From positions 3,286,001 through 3,350,000 of the forward strand of contig JACGCM010001747.1 of NCBI GenBank assembly GCA_014058105.1: a DNA stretch of 64,000 nt, read 5' to 3'. The stretch is from Kingdonia uniflora. Its lineage: Eukaryota; Streptophyta; Magnoliopsida; Ranunculales; Circaeasteraceae. Numbering within the stretch: the stretch's first letter is position 1; each line of letters begins with the position of its first letter. The notes under the pieces were generated by a model. It was not told the DNA's origin and did no database searches. It saw nothing but the letters and a program-made list of their open reading frames with translations. Of the stretch, positions 1-12,700 are shown one piece after another. Both the position numbers and the translations under genes were made by a program.

Positions 1-650
1 CACATTCTACACCTTGGGCAATCAAACCATTATATACCATCTTACTTTCAGCTTCCAATCTCTTCAATTCTCCCACAAAGAACGATGTTACTGCCACCAT
101 CTCTCTCTCGTGACTATCACCTGCCTCATTTTTAACCTATTTACTATGAAGGAGTTCGCTCAGCTTATGTTGCGCTTCCTTCAGTGCGGTTTCCAGTTGC
201 TCACAACGATCGTCTACTCATCGTTTTGCACGACACACAACCAAATTCCGAGCTTCTAGCACTATCATAAATTCATCCATATGATAAATCAAATATATTG
301 ATGCTTCATTGCCTTCACATTCTACCCTCTTTGCGTCATAACATACCTTCAACTGCAACAGATTCTTATCTAGCTTCCTATTCGCGTTTCAAAGTATGTC
401 ATTTTCGGACTGGTATTCTAAGATATCCAGATGTTGCGTTTGCAAAATCTGTTCTAGCTTACATATTTTGTTCTAATCCTTTTTATGACTTCATTCTGTT
501 GGGCACAAACCTCCTCTATCTTCTTTACCATCATCTCAGTAACCAACCACAATACTTCGTATTTGCAAGCACGAACTCAAACATCACTTATCCCTGCAGA
601 AGATACAACTCATACCAGCCACGATTCCTGATTTTATAGCCACCAGAAAG
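1..650 (-). pseudogene. Decayed coiled-coil coding region (part of a repeat-associated gene)
   Basis: Read on the minus strand, bases ~290-1 give a coding-like frame rich in Glu, Leu, Lys and Ala with heptad spacing (for example CEQLETALKEAQHKLSELL at ~210-150), broken by in-frame stops at ~218 and ~143. A similar Gln/Glu/Leu-rich stretch lies at 640-300. It resembles the coiled-coil half of the minus-strand gene at 46706-50100, and it likewise lies downstream of a P1-like gene (1342-2934). I infer a degenerate copy of the same repeat-associated gene pair. No catalytic domain is visible. Confidence 0.45.
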
Positions 651-1341
651 ATTTGTGAAGATATTTCCCCACTGATTCAGAAGAAGAGTATATTGTTCTA
701 GCAATATTCACGGAACGACAGAAGTTCATCATCAATTACAGAAATATTATGATAGCTTTTTGTTTCCATATCATAACTTATCTCCTCAGATTTTATACGG
801 ACACATATCAAAATGGCAACAAACAAGACGACAACCAATCCAACAGTTCCACACACAGCTACATATCAACCCTATCTCACAGTTCGCATAAATTTGACAT
901 CCAGTTCGCATAAACAGTTCGACCTCCTCTATACCGGTATTTCCAACAAGTCGTTCCTCTCAATCACATTCTCGATTTCCTCTAAATTTTACCCCAACTC
1001 TCACTACCATTTTCCCTTCATTCCCATAATACCTAAACATCTATGTTACTAACGCCTATGTTACAAACAGAAAGTGAAACAAGCAAGCTCGAGACAAAGT
1101 ATCATCATAACAGAATAGATATATTTCATTCAGTTTGAAAGTTTCTCTTACAAAATACTTTACAGAAGAATACATAGATTTTATAGATTACTTCAATTTA
1201 TATCAAGTATCAGCTCGACATTTATCTTAGCACGAAGAGTCAACAGAAGAGGCAGATTTTAAACTTTGATCCTATGCTGCAAGACTCAAGAAAGTTAGAA
1301 CTAGACATCACAGATGAAAGATCTTCTTCATGATCAAAGAG
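651..1341. other. AT-rich stretch without a recognisable gene
   Basis: No ORF here is convincing and no RNA gene is seen. Its position, and a loose resemblance to the stretch beside 51783 (which also flanks a P1-like gene), suggest the 3' flank or intron of the decayed minus-strand gene. Confidence 0.4.
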
Positions 1342-2934
1342 CTATGATCCATGGAAGAAAATGATCATCTGCATCCTCATCACCTCCTCGCATGCTAGAG
1401 ATTGACGGAAGGCCCATTTCTTCAACAATCCCCACTCATTAGCAGGGTATCGACGAGACTCCCTCGGCCGAGCGCCTGCCGCTTCATCTTCAATTGTAAC
1501 AGCTTCCTCTGCCAGCAACCAAAAATCGTTACGACGTTCTGCCTCAGATGTTAACAGGTAATGGAAACGTACCATTTGAATGTGGTCATCTCATGCCTCC
1601 ATCCAGTGGCGGATCCAAGATTTTTGGTGAGGGGGGGGGGCGAGTCAATGTCAACAAGTTAAAGTCAAAGTCAAAGTCAAATTTTTATTATAATTGCTAG
1701 AAACATGACAAAGGATAACCAAAATAAAGCAATCATTTAAAGTACAATTGCTACATAAAAGATAAATAATTTACCAAATATTCTGAAGAAACTATTTGGA
1801 GCAGTTAACACTTGCAATATGAACGTTGTCAAGACCGCCAAGAATAGCAGCAACCAACTTTGAGTAGAAGGGGTTCCATACTCTGTATTCAATCTTTGTG
1901 ACATCTTCAGCCTGAAAGGAAAGAACGAAGGACAAAAGATTAAAAATCAAGGAAGAAAATTCATAACGCTAAAGTATAGTTTGCATCAGAGAAGAATAAA
2001 TTGCAAATATACTTCCATAACATAGTAAAACCTAAGTGAAAGATTACAATGCTAAAATCTCTAGAAACACTCAATATCATGGTCATAGCAAACATATAAA
2101 CACTCAACATCATAGACTACAAAAATTAGATTATCATCCATAAATTGCAAATCATCCATAAAAATCATATTATCATCAAGACATCAACACCCCTAATTTA
2201 TAAAAGAATCAATTAACTTGAGATATGAGATATGAGAAAATGACATACTGGGGTTTATAGCAATACTGAGAACTTGAGAAGTGATCCAAAATTCCCTAAT
2301 GCAATTAGTTCTACAATTAGTAAAAATTAATTTAGGGATTTGGCCATTTGGGAATAAACAAAATAATGTATTTTAGAGAGAGAGGAAGAGGGAAGCTCAC
2401 CACTGATTTGGGAGAGAAGGTTTTGCCTTTCTCTTTGGCTTAATTAGAGCTTCAATTCAAGCTTGGAGAGTTGGAGGAGATAAAAATTTGATTTGGGAAG
2501 AGGAGACTTGTTTTCTCTTTGGTTAGCTTTTGATTATTGGTCCTCAATTACAAAATTGCCCTCTTAAACTTTAGATTATTGAGTAGGCAAGTGATGGTAT
2601 TCTTTGTAATAAAAAATATCAGGGTGGGCAAAAATGAAGATGCAAGCATAATGTCTGGAATCTGAAAAAAATTTACTTATCAAAATCAAAGCTTAAATTT
2701 TTTGAGGGTGGGCGGCTGCCTACCCTCAGCTCTACCTACATCCACCACTGCCTCCATCACTTCTTCATATGACATATGATGAAAAGTGGGAGAAACAAGA
2801 ATTGGAGTAGGCAGATGCAACGGTTGGTAACCGAAGTACCTGATTCGCAATTCCTCTATCTTTCTTCGAATCCTAGACTCTCGGGCCTGAGTCCTAGTCG
2901 TCACCATTTTTACCACAGTAAACAAAGAAGGCAA
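1342..2934 (-). pseudogene. P1-like repeat-associated gene, split by a hAT insertion
   Basis: The minus-strand coding halves are 2934-2751 and 1603-1342, interrupted by the element at 1604-2750. The first half begins with a Met and a basic stretch (TRTQARESRIRRKIEELR) and reaches PTFHHMSYEEVMEA. The second resumes with DDHIQMVRFHYLL and continues through LAEEAVTIEDEA and SRRYPANEWGLL. Joined in this order the pieces match, motif by motif, the minus-strand ORF at 52378-51783 (TYHGMSEDQAAEAEDDFYHMWRF...YPARDWVL). A TGA lies at the junction, so this copy is dead beyond the insertion itself. I do not recognise the family; it looks like a multicopy protein tied to the gypsy elements in this window. 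Confidence 0.5.
1596..2758. mobile_element. Non-autonomous hAT-type transposon (1604-2750) with 8-bp target duplication
   Basis: The ends are CAGTGGCGGATCC at 1604 and its imperfect inverse, closing with CCACTG at 2750. A perfect 8-bp direct repeat, CCTCCATC, flanks it at 1596-1603 and 2751-2758. Eight-base duplications and CAG...CTG ends fit the hAT superfamily. The 1147-bp interior is AT-rich with no transposase, so the element needs a helper. It carries a run of ten G at ~1631-1640. It split a P1-like minus-strand gene. Confidence 0.75.
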
Positions 2935-2958
2935 AAATCAAAGACAAAGGTTTGCTCC

Positions 2959-3638
2959 TACCACTCAACTTAGAGCGCATTTTATACTTGGATCATCATT
3001 CAAAGCAGACCCTTCAAATTCCCAACGTCAAAAAGATTCCCCATGCAACAACATTTGACTACAATCATTGGTATTAGGAAACCCAACATACACCAACAAA
3101 ATTCATGAATATACATTGGAAATAAATCTCAGATATTAACTCCAGCATTTAATGATACTTTTTAACCAACACCACTTGTCTACAATGCTTATCGCACTAT
3201 TGGTTGAGAGGGGGCGGTTCTAGTGGCTTATTCTATATCTCGAGCTCATGCCTCATCTTTGAACTACATACAAACTTTTAACCTCAATAATAAAGTACGT
3301 GGCACAATTAGAAATAAGATAGCAACGTTATGAAACATATACAACATGAGTTTCTCAACCAACACCACTCGTCCTTGACGACACTCATGCTATTGGTCGA
3401 GAGCCGTCTTGTAATAGCTTATTTCGTATCTCGGACTCAAGCTTCATCCTCGATCTCATCAGCATACAGGAAGTACTACTAAAGACGTGACCAACTTTTC
3501 TCAGTTCGAGACATCACTTTCGACCTCTACACCAACAATTTAATATGTGCAAATCGTACAGTCAGCAATAAACACGTTGTACAACCGCAAATATCGGAAC
3601 GTTACATAATCTGGTCTAAGAATATCTCACACACACTT
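2959..3638. repeat. Non-coding stretch with an imperfect ~100-bp direct repeat
   Basis: A segment starting ACCAACACCAC at ~3165 recurs at ~3359 (offset ~194 bp). Both copies run through a ...CTATTGGT.GAGAG... core to a TATCTCG...CTCA end. No gene is seen. This is the 5' side of the minus-strand P1-like pseudogene. Confidence 0.45.
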
Positions 3639-3976
3639 TGTAACGTCCATCATTAAGGGACTTTATGGTCGTCAAACGGTTATATTGGAGGACCTATAAA
3701 GAGACTTGGAGAACTGCAGATGAAAGAAGGAATATTCGAGACAGAAAAGTTCTTACTCCGTTATCTTGCATTCTCATAATACTTATTGTAATAGTTTAGC
3801 AATCTCAATGAGATCACCACCACTTTCTCAAAATCTTCAAGAGAGGTCATGATTTTTAGCCTATTTAAAGGTTTTCCACGCTAAATCATCTTGTTATTCG
3901 TTATCTATTGTGCTTGAACGTTCTGAGTATATCTAGTATAAAGGCTAAGTCCGAATCCTAGAATTAGGCTATTACA
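3639..3976 (+). repeat. 5' LTR of a Ty3/gypsy element
   Basis: The 338-bp segment begins TGTAACGTCC and ends GGCTATTACA (TG...CA with complementary tips), and it directly precedes gypsy gag. It ends in the layout common to LTRs of this type, with GGTTTTCCACGCTAAAT near the end. No downstream partner survives because the element is cut off at ~6140, so no target duplication can be tested. Confidence 0.6.
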
Positions 3977-4033
3977 AATAGTGATTCTAGTGATACCGAA
4001 TCTGTCAAGGAGCGCTCAGGTTTTGGCAAGTCA

Positions 4034-6140
4034 ATGAATCTTATGCGTAATCTTCGTATTAACTTTAAAATTGAAATTTTGGTATTCGATAGTTCAGTCG
4101 ATGCCGAGAAGTTGGATAATTGGTTAGATAGGTTAGAGACCTATTTTTCTGTTTATGAATATTCCAACGCTCAGAAAATTTGTTTATCTACTTTGAAATT
4201 CGCAAGTCATTCACTAACGTGGTAGAAATCTTATCGAAAATGCCACGAAGGAGGAAGTTTGAGTTGGAAAGAATTAAAGGTTTTGGTGAGGAAGCAATTC
4301 TATCCAATTGGGTATGAATATGAGCGATGGTACAAATGATACAATTTGTGCCAAAGGTTTGGGCAATCCGTATAACAATTCACTACGGAGTTTCATAACC
4401 AAGTGTTGGTCTTGGATATTAATGTGGATGAGTACGAGGTGTTCATGAAATATATAGGAGGTATGTCGGAGTTCATTATAAGGGAATTAAAGCTCTTTAA
4501 TATATAAAATATCGAAGATGCTACCGTTAAAGCAATTGCTATTGAAGGTAAGTACTTGAAGAGTGACAAGAAAGACGACAAGAGTAAGTCGGGGTACAAG
4601 TCTACTTGGAAGTATCATCAGAAAAGGGGAGTTCAAAGGAGAGGGGTCTTCATCCAAGGGGAATATCTGTAGTCATTGTAAGGATAATAGGCACATTTTA
4701 GATAAATGTTAGAAACTTCACCCGGAGCTTAGGCCGAAGGAGGAGAGGGGCAAGAAAGAGAAACGTGTACTGGCCGCAACGATTGTAGATCTTTCGGATT
4801 TAGATAAGCCAAATCCTAAGCTTACTCTAATGTTCAAGTAACCTATAGCTATCGACAAGGCGAGTCGGGAAAAACTTTTTTATGTCAACATTCAAGTGAG
4901 CTTAGTCGAGGCCATCATTGATCCGGGTAGTCAGAAGAATTTAATTTCTGTGGCGGTGGTGAAGAAGATGGCTTTGGCTACTGTGGCTCATCCTAAGTCG
5001 TAGGGTTTGGGTTGGATTCAGAAAGACGCGGAGTTGAAGATTACTAAGCAGTGTACGTTCAAGTTTGCGATTACTGAGAAGTTTATTGACGAAGTGACAT
5101 GTAAGATGGTTCCGTTGGACGTGTGTCAAGTCATCTTGGGTAACCCTTATCTTTGGGACTGAGATACAATCTTTTACCGTAGAGCTCACAAGTATCGCCT
5201 TGTGAAGGATGAGATGGAGTTTCATATAAATGCGTGCAATGAACATATTACTACCAATAATTTAGTAACGGCGACTCAGGCGAATAGGTTGGTTAATGCG
5301 AGCGACAAATTTGTATTGTTGTTGGTGCGACCGGTGTTGTCTACTTTGGCAATGTCTCCTAAGTAACAAACCGATATGGGGAAGTTGTAAGAAGAGCATG
5401 AATGCTTGTTTTTGGGCATAGAAGTGATGCCGCGCAAGAGGGATGTGGAGCATGATATCACCTTGATGAATGGTGAGCCACTACCCAATATTAGGTTATA
5501 TCGGACTTCTGTTACAGAGTCTGATGAGATCAATAAACATGTATATAAACTCCTAGAGCAAAGAGTTATTAATCCAAGTTGCTCACCTTGTGGTTTACCG
5601 GTGTTATTGGTGCCGAAGAATGATGGATATTGGAGGATGTGTGTGGATTATCGGGCGTTGAATAAGATTACTGTGAAGAATTGTTATCCGCTTCCACGGA
5701 TTGACGAGCTTTTAGATGAGTTGCAGACGGCTCGACTTTTCACCAAGTTGGATCTTAAGTCGAGTTACCATCAAGTTCGAATTCGGGAAGAAGATACTTG
5801 GAAGACATCGTTCAAGATAAAACATGGCTTATTTGAGTGGTTGGTGATGTCCTTTGGGTTATGCAATGCTCCGGCGACGTTTATGCGGTTAATGAATGAG
5901 GTACTTTGTGTTTTTATTGATGATTTTGTGATTGTATACTTGGATGATATCTTAATATATAGTCGTACATGAGAGGAACACCTTGAGCATTTACGCAAAA
6001 TGTTGGGCGTTTTGCGATCACAACAACTTTTTCTAAACGGGAAGAAGTGCGAGTTTGGAAAGAGGGAGCTAGTCTATTTGAGATTTATTGTTGGTGGTGG
6101 CGAGCTTATGGTCAATCCAGAGAAAGTCTCGGTCATTAAA
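4034..6140 (+). pseudogene. Truncated Ty3/gypsy retrotransposon: gag, protease, reverse transcriptase
   Basis: Gag starts near 4034 (FDSSVDAEKLDNWLDRLETYF) and reaches a degenerate zinc knuckle with CSHCKDN at ~4671. A protease-like NIQVSLVEAIIDPGSQ (DPG where DSG/DTG is expected) lies at ~4890. A 188-codon ORF (5406-5972) holds most of the reverse transcriptase: MCVDYRALN, FTKLDLKSSYHQVRI, SFGLCNAPATF, and the catalytic VYLDDILIYS at ~5935. RT continues past a stop (~5972) to ~6140, where homology ends abruptly at the pyruvate kinase promoter. RNase H, integrase and the 3' LTR are missing. Stops and frame breaks make it inactive. The RT wording fits a chromovirus-like lineage; I cannot place it more precisely. 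Confidence 0.85.
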
Positions 6141-6739
6141 ATATCAGTTCTTCTGCTTCTTGGAGTTATGAGTTGCGATTTTGTTTTGGGGAAAGCTATA
6201 TCATGTTCTAGTGTTTTATTTTTTCAACACCCAATAACCTAACTTTCCCACCTGAAAGAGGTCTTTTTATTATTGTAGGCCCAACTTGTATGTGATGTTT
6301 TGATCCCTTAAAACCCAAAAGAACATTCTAACCTTTCGTTTGCACCAAGAACCAACCCCCAAAACAAATTTAATTCTAAACCCACGTGGATCACGCATAT
6401 ATCTACTTCGCCACCTAACCAGCCCCATATCTTCCTCGAGATACAATAATTTCTCCATCTGTCCTCCCAAAACCCACTTATGGTCCCATCCTACAATATC
6501 ATCATCTCTCATTACACGTTTAACACGCACAACCGACACAATCAGAGTACGTAAAAGTACGAAATTCACTTTATTTGCACCTGTAATTATCAGAAACCGA
6601 CCTGGTAATATCAATACCATTATAAGTATATAAAACTCGTTTCGAGAACCGAAAGCTGCTCTTCTTCTCTCCCAAGCTTTTGTTATTCTGAGAGATCATC
6701 GAGAGAAACAACAGAGATCATCAGAACCGTTGATTCACG
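6141..6739 (+). promoter_or_regulatory. Promoter and 5' leader of the pyruvate kinase gene
   Basis: This ~600-bp stretch separates the truncated retroelement from the kinase start codon. A TATA box, TATATAAA, lies at 6627-6634. It is followed by a pyrimidine-rich leader (GCTCTTCTTCTCTCCC at ~6656), which puts the likely transcription start near 6660. Short ORFs on both strands here look like chance. The upstream limit is inferred from the retroelement's end, so regulatory DNA may have been lost or replaced at 6140. Confidence 0.55.
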
Positions 6740-9700
6740 ATGCATGCAACACACTTGCTCCTCGAAGAACCCATCAGGATGGCTTCGATCCTCGAGTCAT
6801 CGAAGCCTGTAAGTTTTCATTGATACAAAGTTGTTGTTGTTTTAGGTTTGATGATGATGATGAGAATTGAGGGTTTTGTTTTTGCAGAATTTTTTTCCAT
6901 CGATGTCGAAGATTGTGGGAACGTTAGGTCCGAAATCGAGATCTGTGGAGGTGATTTCTGGGTGTTTAAAAGCAGGGATGTCTGGTAAGATTGATCGCGA
7001 CGCCTCGTTGTTTTTTTGATTAGGTTTTTATTAGCTTAGGATTGAGCAACTCTAATGGTAGTGAATAAAAGCTTTTTGCGACTAAGGGTGAGTGTAAAAG
7101 TGGCACCTTTTGATTAGAATAGGACTAGGTTTGAGTTTATGAGTTTGGGTATTACCATTGATTATGATGATTTACGCAATTACAAGTCCAAGAAAATTAC
7201 TTACTCTTAACCCTCTGAAACCTGTCATCATTGTTGCAATTAAACTGAGGAATGTTTAGCCGGGAACATTAGACAAAACATTTGTAACTCATTAGATGTT
7301 CCTTCAACATTGCATATAACAGATGCTTAAAGTTCCACCCCCCGTGAAAGTTAGGCTGCTTCTGATGAGAATTGATCCCAGGACCTCTTGATTTTCCAAG
7401 CACTAGCCCTATCAACTGACCAAGCCTAAATTGGTTAAAGCCAACCAAATAGTCCACCTACTTCAGCTAAATTATAAATGGGTTTTGTTTTGGTCGGAGA
7501 GGAGGGGTTTATTTTTTCTTCCTGGGAAATATAGAAGAGATTGAAACGGAGAGTGTGTGAGAGGAGTGTAGAAGCAAAATAATTGAGGAAGAAAAGGTTC
7601 CAGCCGTCTATACTCTTGTTCAAAGGTGGGATGTAGTGTCGGAAAAATAATCTGAAAACTGTAAGGAGAGGAGTACAGTTTCTTGGAAATTAGAAAACAG
7701 TGAGGCTCAATTTAACTGACACTATTGCCACACTGCGCACATTTAAGAGAGTAGAGGTTGGAGATGCTGAGATGTACATTTTTGGAGTTCTGTATTTCCT
7801 TGCAAACAAGATTTAAATTCAGATTCTACTTTTAAAATATGAAATTTTTTGATGTGTCATGCGTTTGTTCTATGGCAGTTGCACGGTTTGATTTTTCTTG
7901 GGGAGACGGTGATTATCACCAGGAGACTCTGGAAAACCTGAAATTGGCTGTCAAGACTACCAAAAAACTCTGTGCAGTGAGCTCCCTTCCATACTTTCTT
8001 TCGTTCGTTTCCTATATAGTGAAATGTCTAAATTGTTTTAGATAGAATTTGAGGATTTATCTGATTTTTTACAGGTTATGTTGGATACAGTGGGCCCAGA
8101 GTTACAGGTTCTCAATAAGAGTGAGCAATCTATTTCACTCGAGGCTGATGCTTTTGTTGTTCTCACCTCGGATCAAGACAAAGAAGCAACTTCAAAGCTA
8201 TTTCCGATCAATTTCAGCGGACTAGCGAAGGTAAGCTACTCCCATTATATATTATGGAAGTTTGTGGCTTACAAAATAGTGATCTTGCACTTCTTTAGGC
8301 AGATGTGGCAAACATTTTGAGAGGTTATCAATATAGAACATGGACACTATTATGTCCAAAACTTGGCACCATTTGTTTCAAATATCCGTGAACTACATTG
8401 GTCACTATTCCGCTTCATTTTCGTATTATATTAGTTTTTTCAGTTTTTCTATTTTCATGTGGCCTGAAACGAAGTTGGTGCTTTGCAGGCAGTGAAGAAA
8501 GGAGATACCATTTTCGTTGGTCAGTACTTGTTTACAGGAAGTGAAACTACTTCTGCCTGGCTGGAGGTAAGACAAGAAAAATCTCAAATTGCTCAAGTTT
8601 ACGATTCTTAAGGAGGAGATTAGTTAACATGGGGAAAGTGATATAGTGCGAGAGTTGGGCATGTTTCTAGACTATATATAAAGCTTTTTGTCCTTCATAG
8701 TCTGAGAAATGTCCTCGATGTTTTTTATGTATCCAAGAATCTGTTCTCAAAATGGTATGTGGATTGATTTGAAGGGAACAGAATATCAAATGATGAGTGT
8801 ACTGTGTTTATGAATTGATTAAGACTTGAGAGTGACAGTATTAGCCGAAATATTTGATAGTAGGATAGTGGCATTTGCTTTTCTTTTATACTTCTTTTAC
8901 TAAAACTAGTGTAGTTGCCCACGCGTTGCGCGTGCAACTCCCCTTTTCGGCGTACTACACACGTGCCTTCTTGATATTTCTTGATATTCACCTCCTCAAC
9001 CAATTCCTGCCCCAAATACATAAAGCTATGCATGAAATTCATGACTCACGCAATTCAATGTCCCACAATAATCCAAAATACGATTGAGAAACTTTTAGTT
9101 AGTAGAGAAACACGAAGAACACCAATTGGTTTGGAAAAATAGAGATTCGATTACTTAAACTTGAAGTAATTACAATGAAAACTCTCAAACCCTAGGCTTT
9201 TCCCAGAACTCTCTTCAGATCTAACATAACCTAACATAACCTAGAAAATAACCTAAGTTCCTTTTATATACTAGGGAACTCGAAATTACAAAAAGAACGC
9301 ATCTCGAGGCATAAACACGCCTCATAAATAAAACCACCGCCAGAGTCGTTCGAGCGAACTAGGGAGTCGTTCGAACGACTTTACGACTAATTGGTCTAAA
9401 CCCTAGAAAAGTTGTCTCGTCGTTCGAACGAAACTCAACTCGTTCGAACGAAACTCAACTCGTTCGAACGAAACCCAACTCGTTCGAACGAAAATATGGT
9501 TCTGGGCCAAAATTCCAGAGAACATGTCAACTCGTTCGAACGACTCTCAATGTCGTTCGAACGACTTTGACAAATCCTCAAAAACACTAGATCCTCCTGG
9601 ATCACACAAAATAGAGGAAATTGCAGATTTTTTCCCTACTAACTTGTAATTACCATTGCAAAGTCCAATTGCTACTATAGCTCGAGTAAGAGTTTGATGT

Positions 9701-12700
9701 TAGGTTTTGAGGCAGGCTTAGGGCCTTTACTAAGAGAAAGCCTGGATTGGGCTCGCATTGATCACTAAACAGATGGATTGGGCCTGAAATTTGTGTTTTA
9801 GTTTTATTAGGCTTAGGGCTTTACTCAAAGAAAGCTGAATTGGGGTTCTGTTGATCACTAAATAGTTGGATTGGGCTTACTTTTTTTTGTTAATCTCTAG
9901 CTCTGCACATGGTTATATGGGTCAGTTGAAAATTTTTTGGGGCCACTTAACTCTTATTACACTTTTGTCCGTACTTGATGATGACCTCGGGTACTGACAT
10001 ATGGTGTTTGAATATCAGTAATAGCATAACCTACAAAGGGTTAGTTTTCAGAAAATAATTTGGTTGAAGAATTTCAGCTTACTTTAGCCGGTACTGTAGG
10101 CCAAGTGAGCATCTTCTAAAGTAGTATGATGAATAGAAAGGTAAGTTATGGCAAATCCTTATCTGGCACTTAATTGAATATACTGACCGATGATTTGGAT
10201 ATTTCCCTTAGTTTCAATTTGTTGAACTAATATATCATATATGCTCATGTCCCTCTGCAGGTTGTTGAGATAAAAGGCGAAGATGTGGTTTGTGTGATAA
10301 AGAACTCTGCTACCCTGGCCGGGCCTTTGTTTACATTGCATGCTTCTCAAATTCATATCGAGATTCCAACCTTGACTGAGAAAGACAAAGAAGTAAGAAT
10401 CTATATACTTGTAGAGAATTTTCTTATTACTTTGGTAAAACCATGCTATATGAACAAAAGATGCTTCTTTATTGAGCGTCATCAAGTTGAGTAAATATTA
10501 GAATAAAATAATTAGATTTATAAGAAACATCTATTTAAATGCATGGGTTTTTGTAACTTGATTTCCTCTATTAGAGTGGTATCTATGTTAAATAAGAAAG
10601 TTTGCCTTATTAAATAACTGTATATGCTACACGACAAGATTTTTCCAAAGTCCATTAATATCATACATACGAAAAAATAAATTATGTAGTACATCTTGTG
10701 CTTATATTTCAAATTTTTAGTAAAAATTGTTCACCGCCCACTTCAGGCCATCAGTACATGGGGTGCTCGGAACAAGATTGATTTCCTATCGTTATCTTCT
10801 ACTCGACATGCAGAAGATGTTCGCCAGGTAAGTCTCTTCTCCCTATATCGTTGTTAGTTTTATTTTTGCCATTATATATTAGAAATGTACCCAGGATTAC
10901 TACAAAGTCTCATAGCCAATTCAAAACTTCATGATTTCGTGTTCTTTTTTTTTTTTTTAGAAAAACAATTGTTTCTTGTGCCACTAAGCAAATACTGCCT
11001 TTAGTTTTAATTTATTTTCTTCTTAATATCTCTTGCCTCTAATTTTTTTATGCAGGCGCGAGAGTATCTTTCCAAATTGGGTGACCTCCAATCGACTCAA
11101 ATTTTTGCGAAAATTGAGAACGTAGAGGTAAGTTGCATTTATAATTTTTTTTTTGTTTGAAACTCTTTGTTTAACTGAGAGAAAGTTATGCCTGGAATTT
11201 CCAGAATTTTGCATGCTGTTTCTCTTTCAAAATTTGAGCTTTCAATTATCCCCCCATAATTTTGTTGCAGGGCTTAACCAATTTTGACGAAATCCTACAA
11301 GAAGCGGACGGCATTATCCTTTCTCGTGGAAATCTTGGCATTGATCTCCCACCTGAGAAGGTAAGAATCCGAACTAACAAACATATATTACTAATAAATT
11401 CTTTTGTTTAGTACACTTATATTTCCTCCCTATGTACACTTGAGTACAAATGTGTGTATTTATGCAGTCTGCATGGGTTTTCGATTTGCATGATATTTAG
11501 AATGAAACATTGATATTGATTTCTTTCTAAGTATAATAATTCCAACCTGTGACTCTATATCAACTTGTGTGTTCATTTTCTTGTAATAGGTTTCGCTCAT
11601 GCCCATTGTTCAGATTGTTTTGTGAAATATTTTGTGTTGATGGTTGGTTTGGAAGTTCAACTAGAATGTTGGCTGGTGTGCAATGTTGAATATTTTCATG
11701 CATATCAAGTTGCTTGACGACCACTGTCTGTATATCTTTCTAGTCTTACAAATGTGAATAAAACTACTAGAATATAAACATTAATTAGAAAATACAAAGC
11801 AAAACAAAAATCTATCCTAATCCTATTCTAACCTGAATTACTACTAGAATATAAACATTAATTAGAAAATACAAAGAAAAACAAAAATCTATCCTAATCC
11901 TATTCTAACCTGAATTACTACATAACGAATTCGAAGCATCTCGGTAGCTCTTCCCAGTACCCAACCCAGAAATAAACTAAATAACCCAAACCCAAACCCG
12001 ATCTTGAGTTAAGAAATTTCAACCTAGAACTAAGTGACTTAGAGGTACTTGTGCAAGCCTTCTGCGCACTGATAAGGTGAATTTGACATGGAGGTCATGT
12101 ACTTGTGTATCTATCTTTACATATTAAATTTACTTTTTTCGAAGGTGTACATATATTTGGATTGGTGAGGAAGCTTAAGCCCTCTACTCAAAACTCAACC
12201 CAAATTTTTTGGGTTAGCAAAATCTCAAACCAAACTGACAGTATGCTGCCCAAACTCGACCCATGTCGGGTTGGATGGGTTCAACCCACCCAAGTTGCAG
12301 CCCTGGCCAAGTCACTATACTGTAACTAATCTTACATTACATACACAGAAAATATATACTCACAGGCATGGACTTACATTTCCATTCTTTTTATGTACTT
12401 ATGGTACTCCCGTTACTTCAAGCACATGCACGTGCTGCTAAATTGTTACATGTCCACGTGTAAGCTTAAATTTTGGGCATGATCAAATGAACAATCAATT
12501 TTTCAAAAGCAAGAGCACCCAGATTTGAGATTTGAGAGGCACAGAAATCTGTTGCTGATTAATTCAATGTTACACTTGTTTGGAAAAGGATGGGAGACTT
12601 GTGTGATTATGTGTGCATACATGTATAATACCCATAAGCAGTAAACAGTAATCCATTAATCATCTAGGGTACATATATAGTTAGAAGCATCCAGGAAATG

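Noticed and set aside
6270..6633. Overlapping ORFs on both strands in the pyruvate kinase promoter
   Set aside because: No family wording, they overlap each other, and the region has a TATA box and leader. They look like chance frames.
11940..12305. Possible second hAT element ending TTGCAGCCCTG
   Set aside because: The right end resembles a CAGGGCTGCAA hAT tip, but I found neither a matching left end nor an 8-bp duplication.
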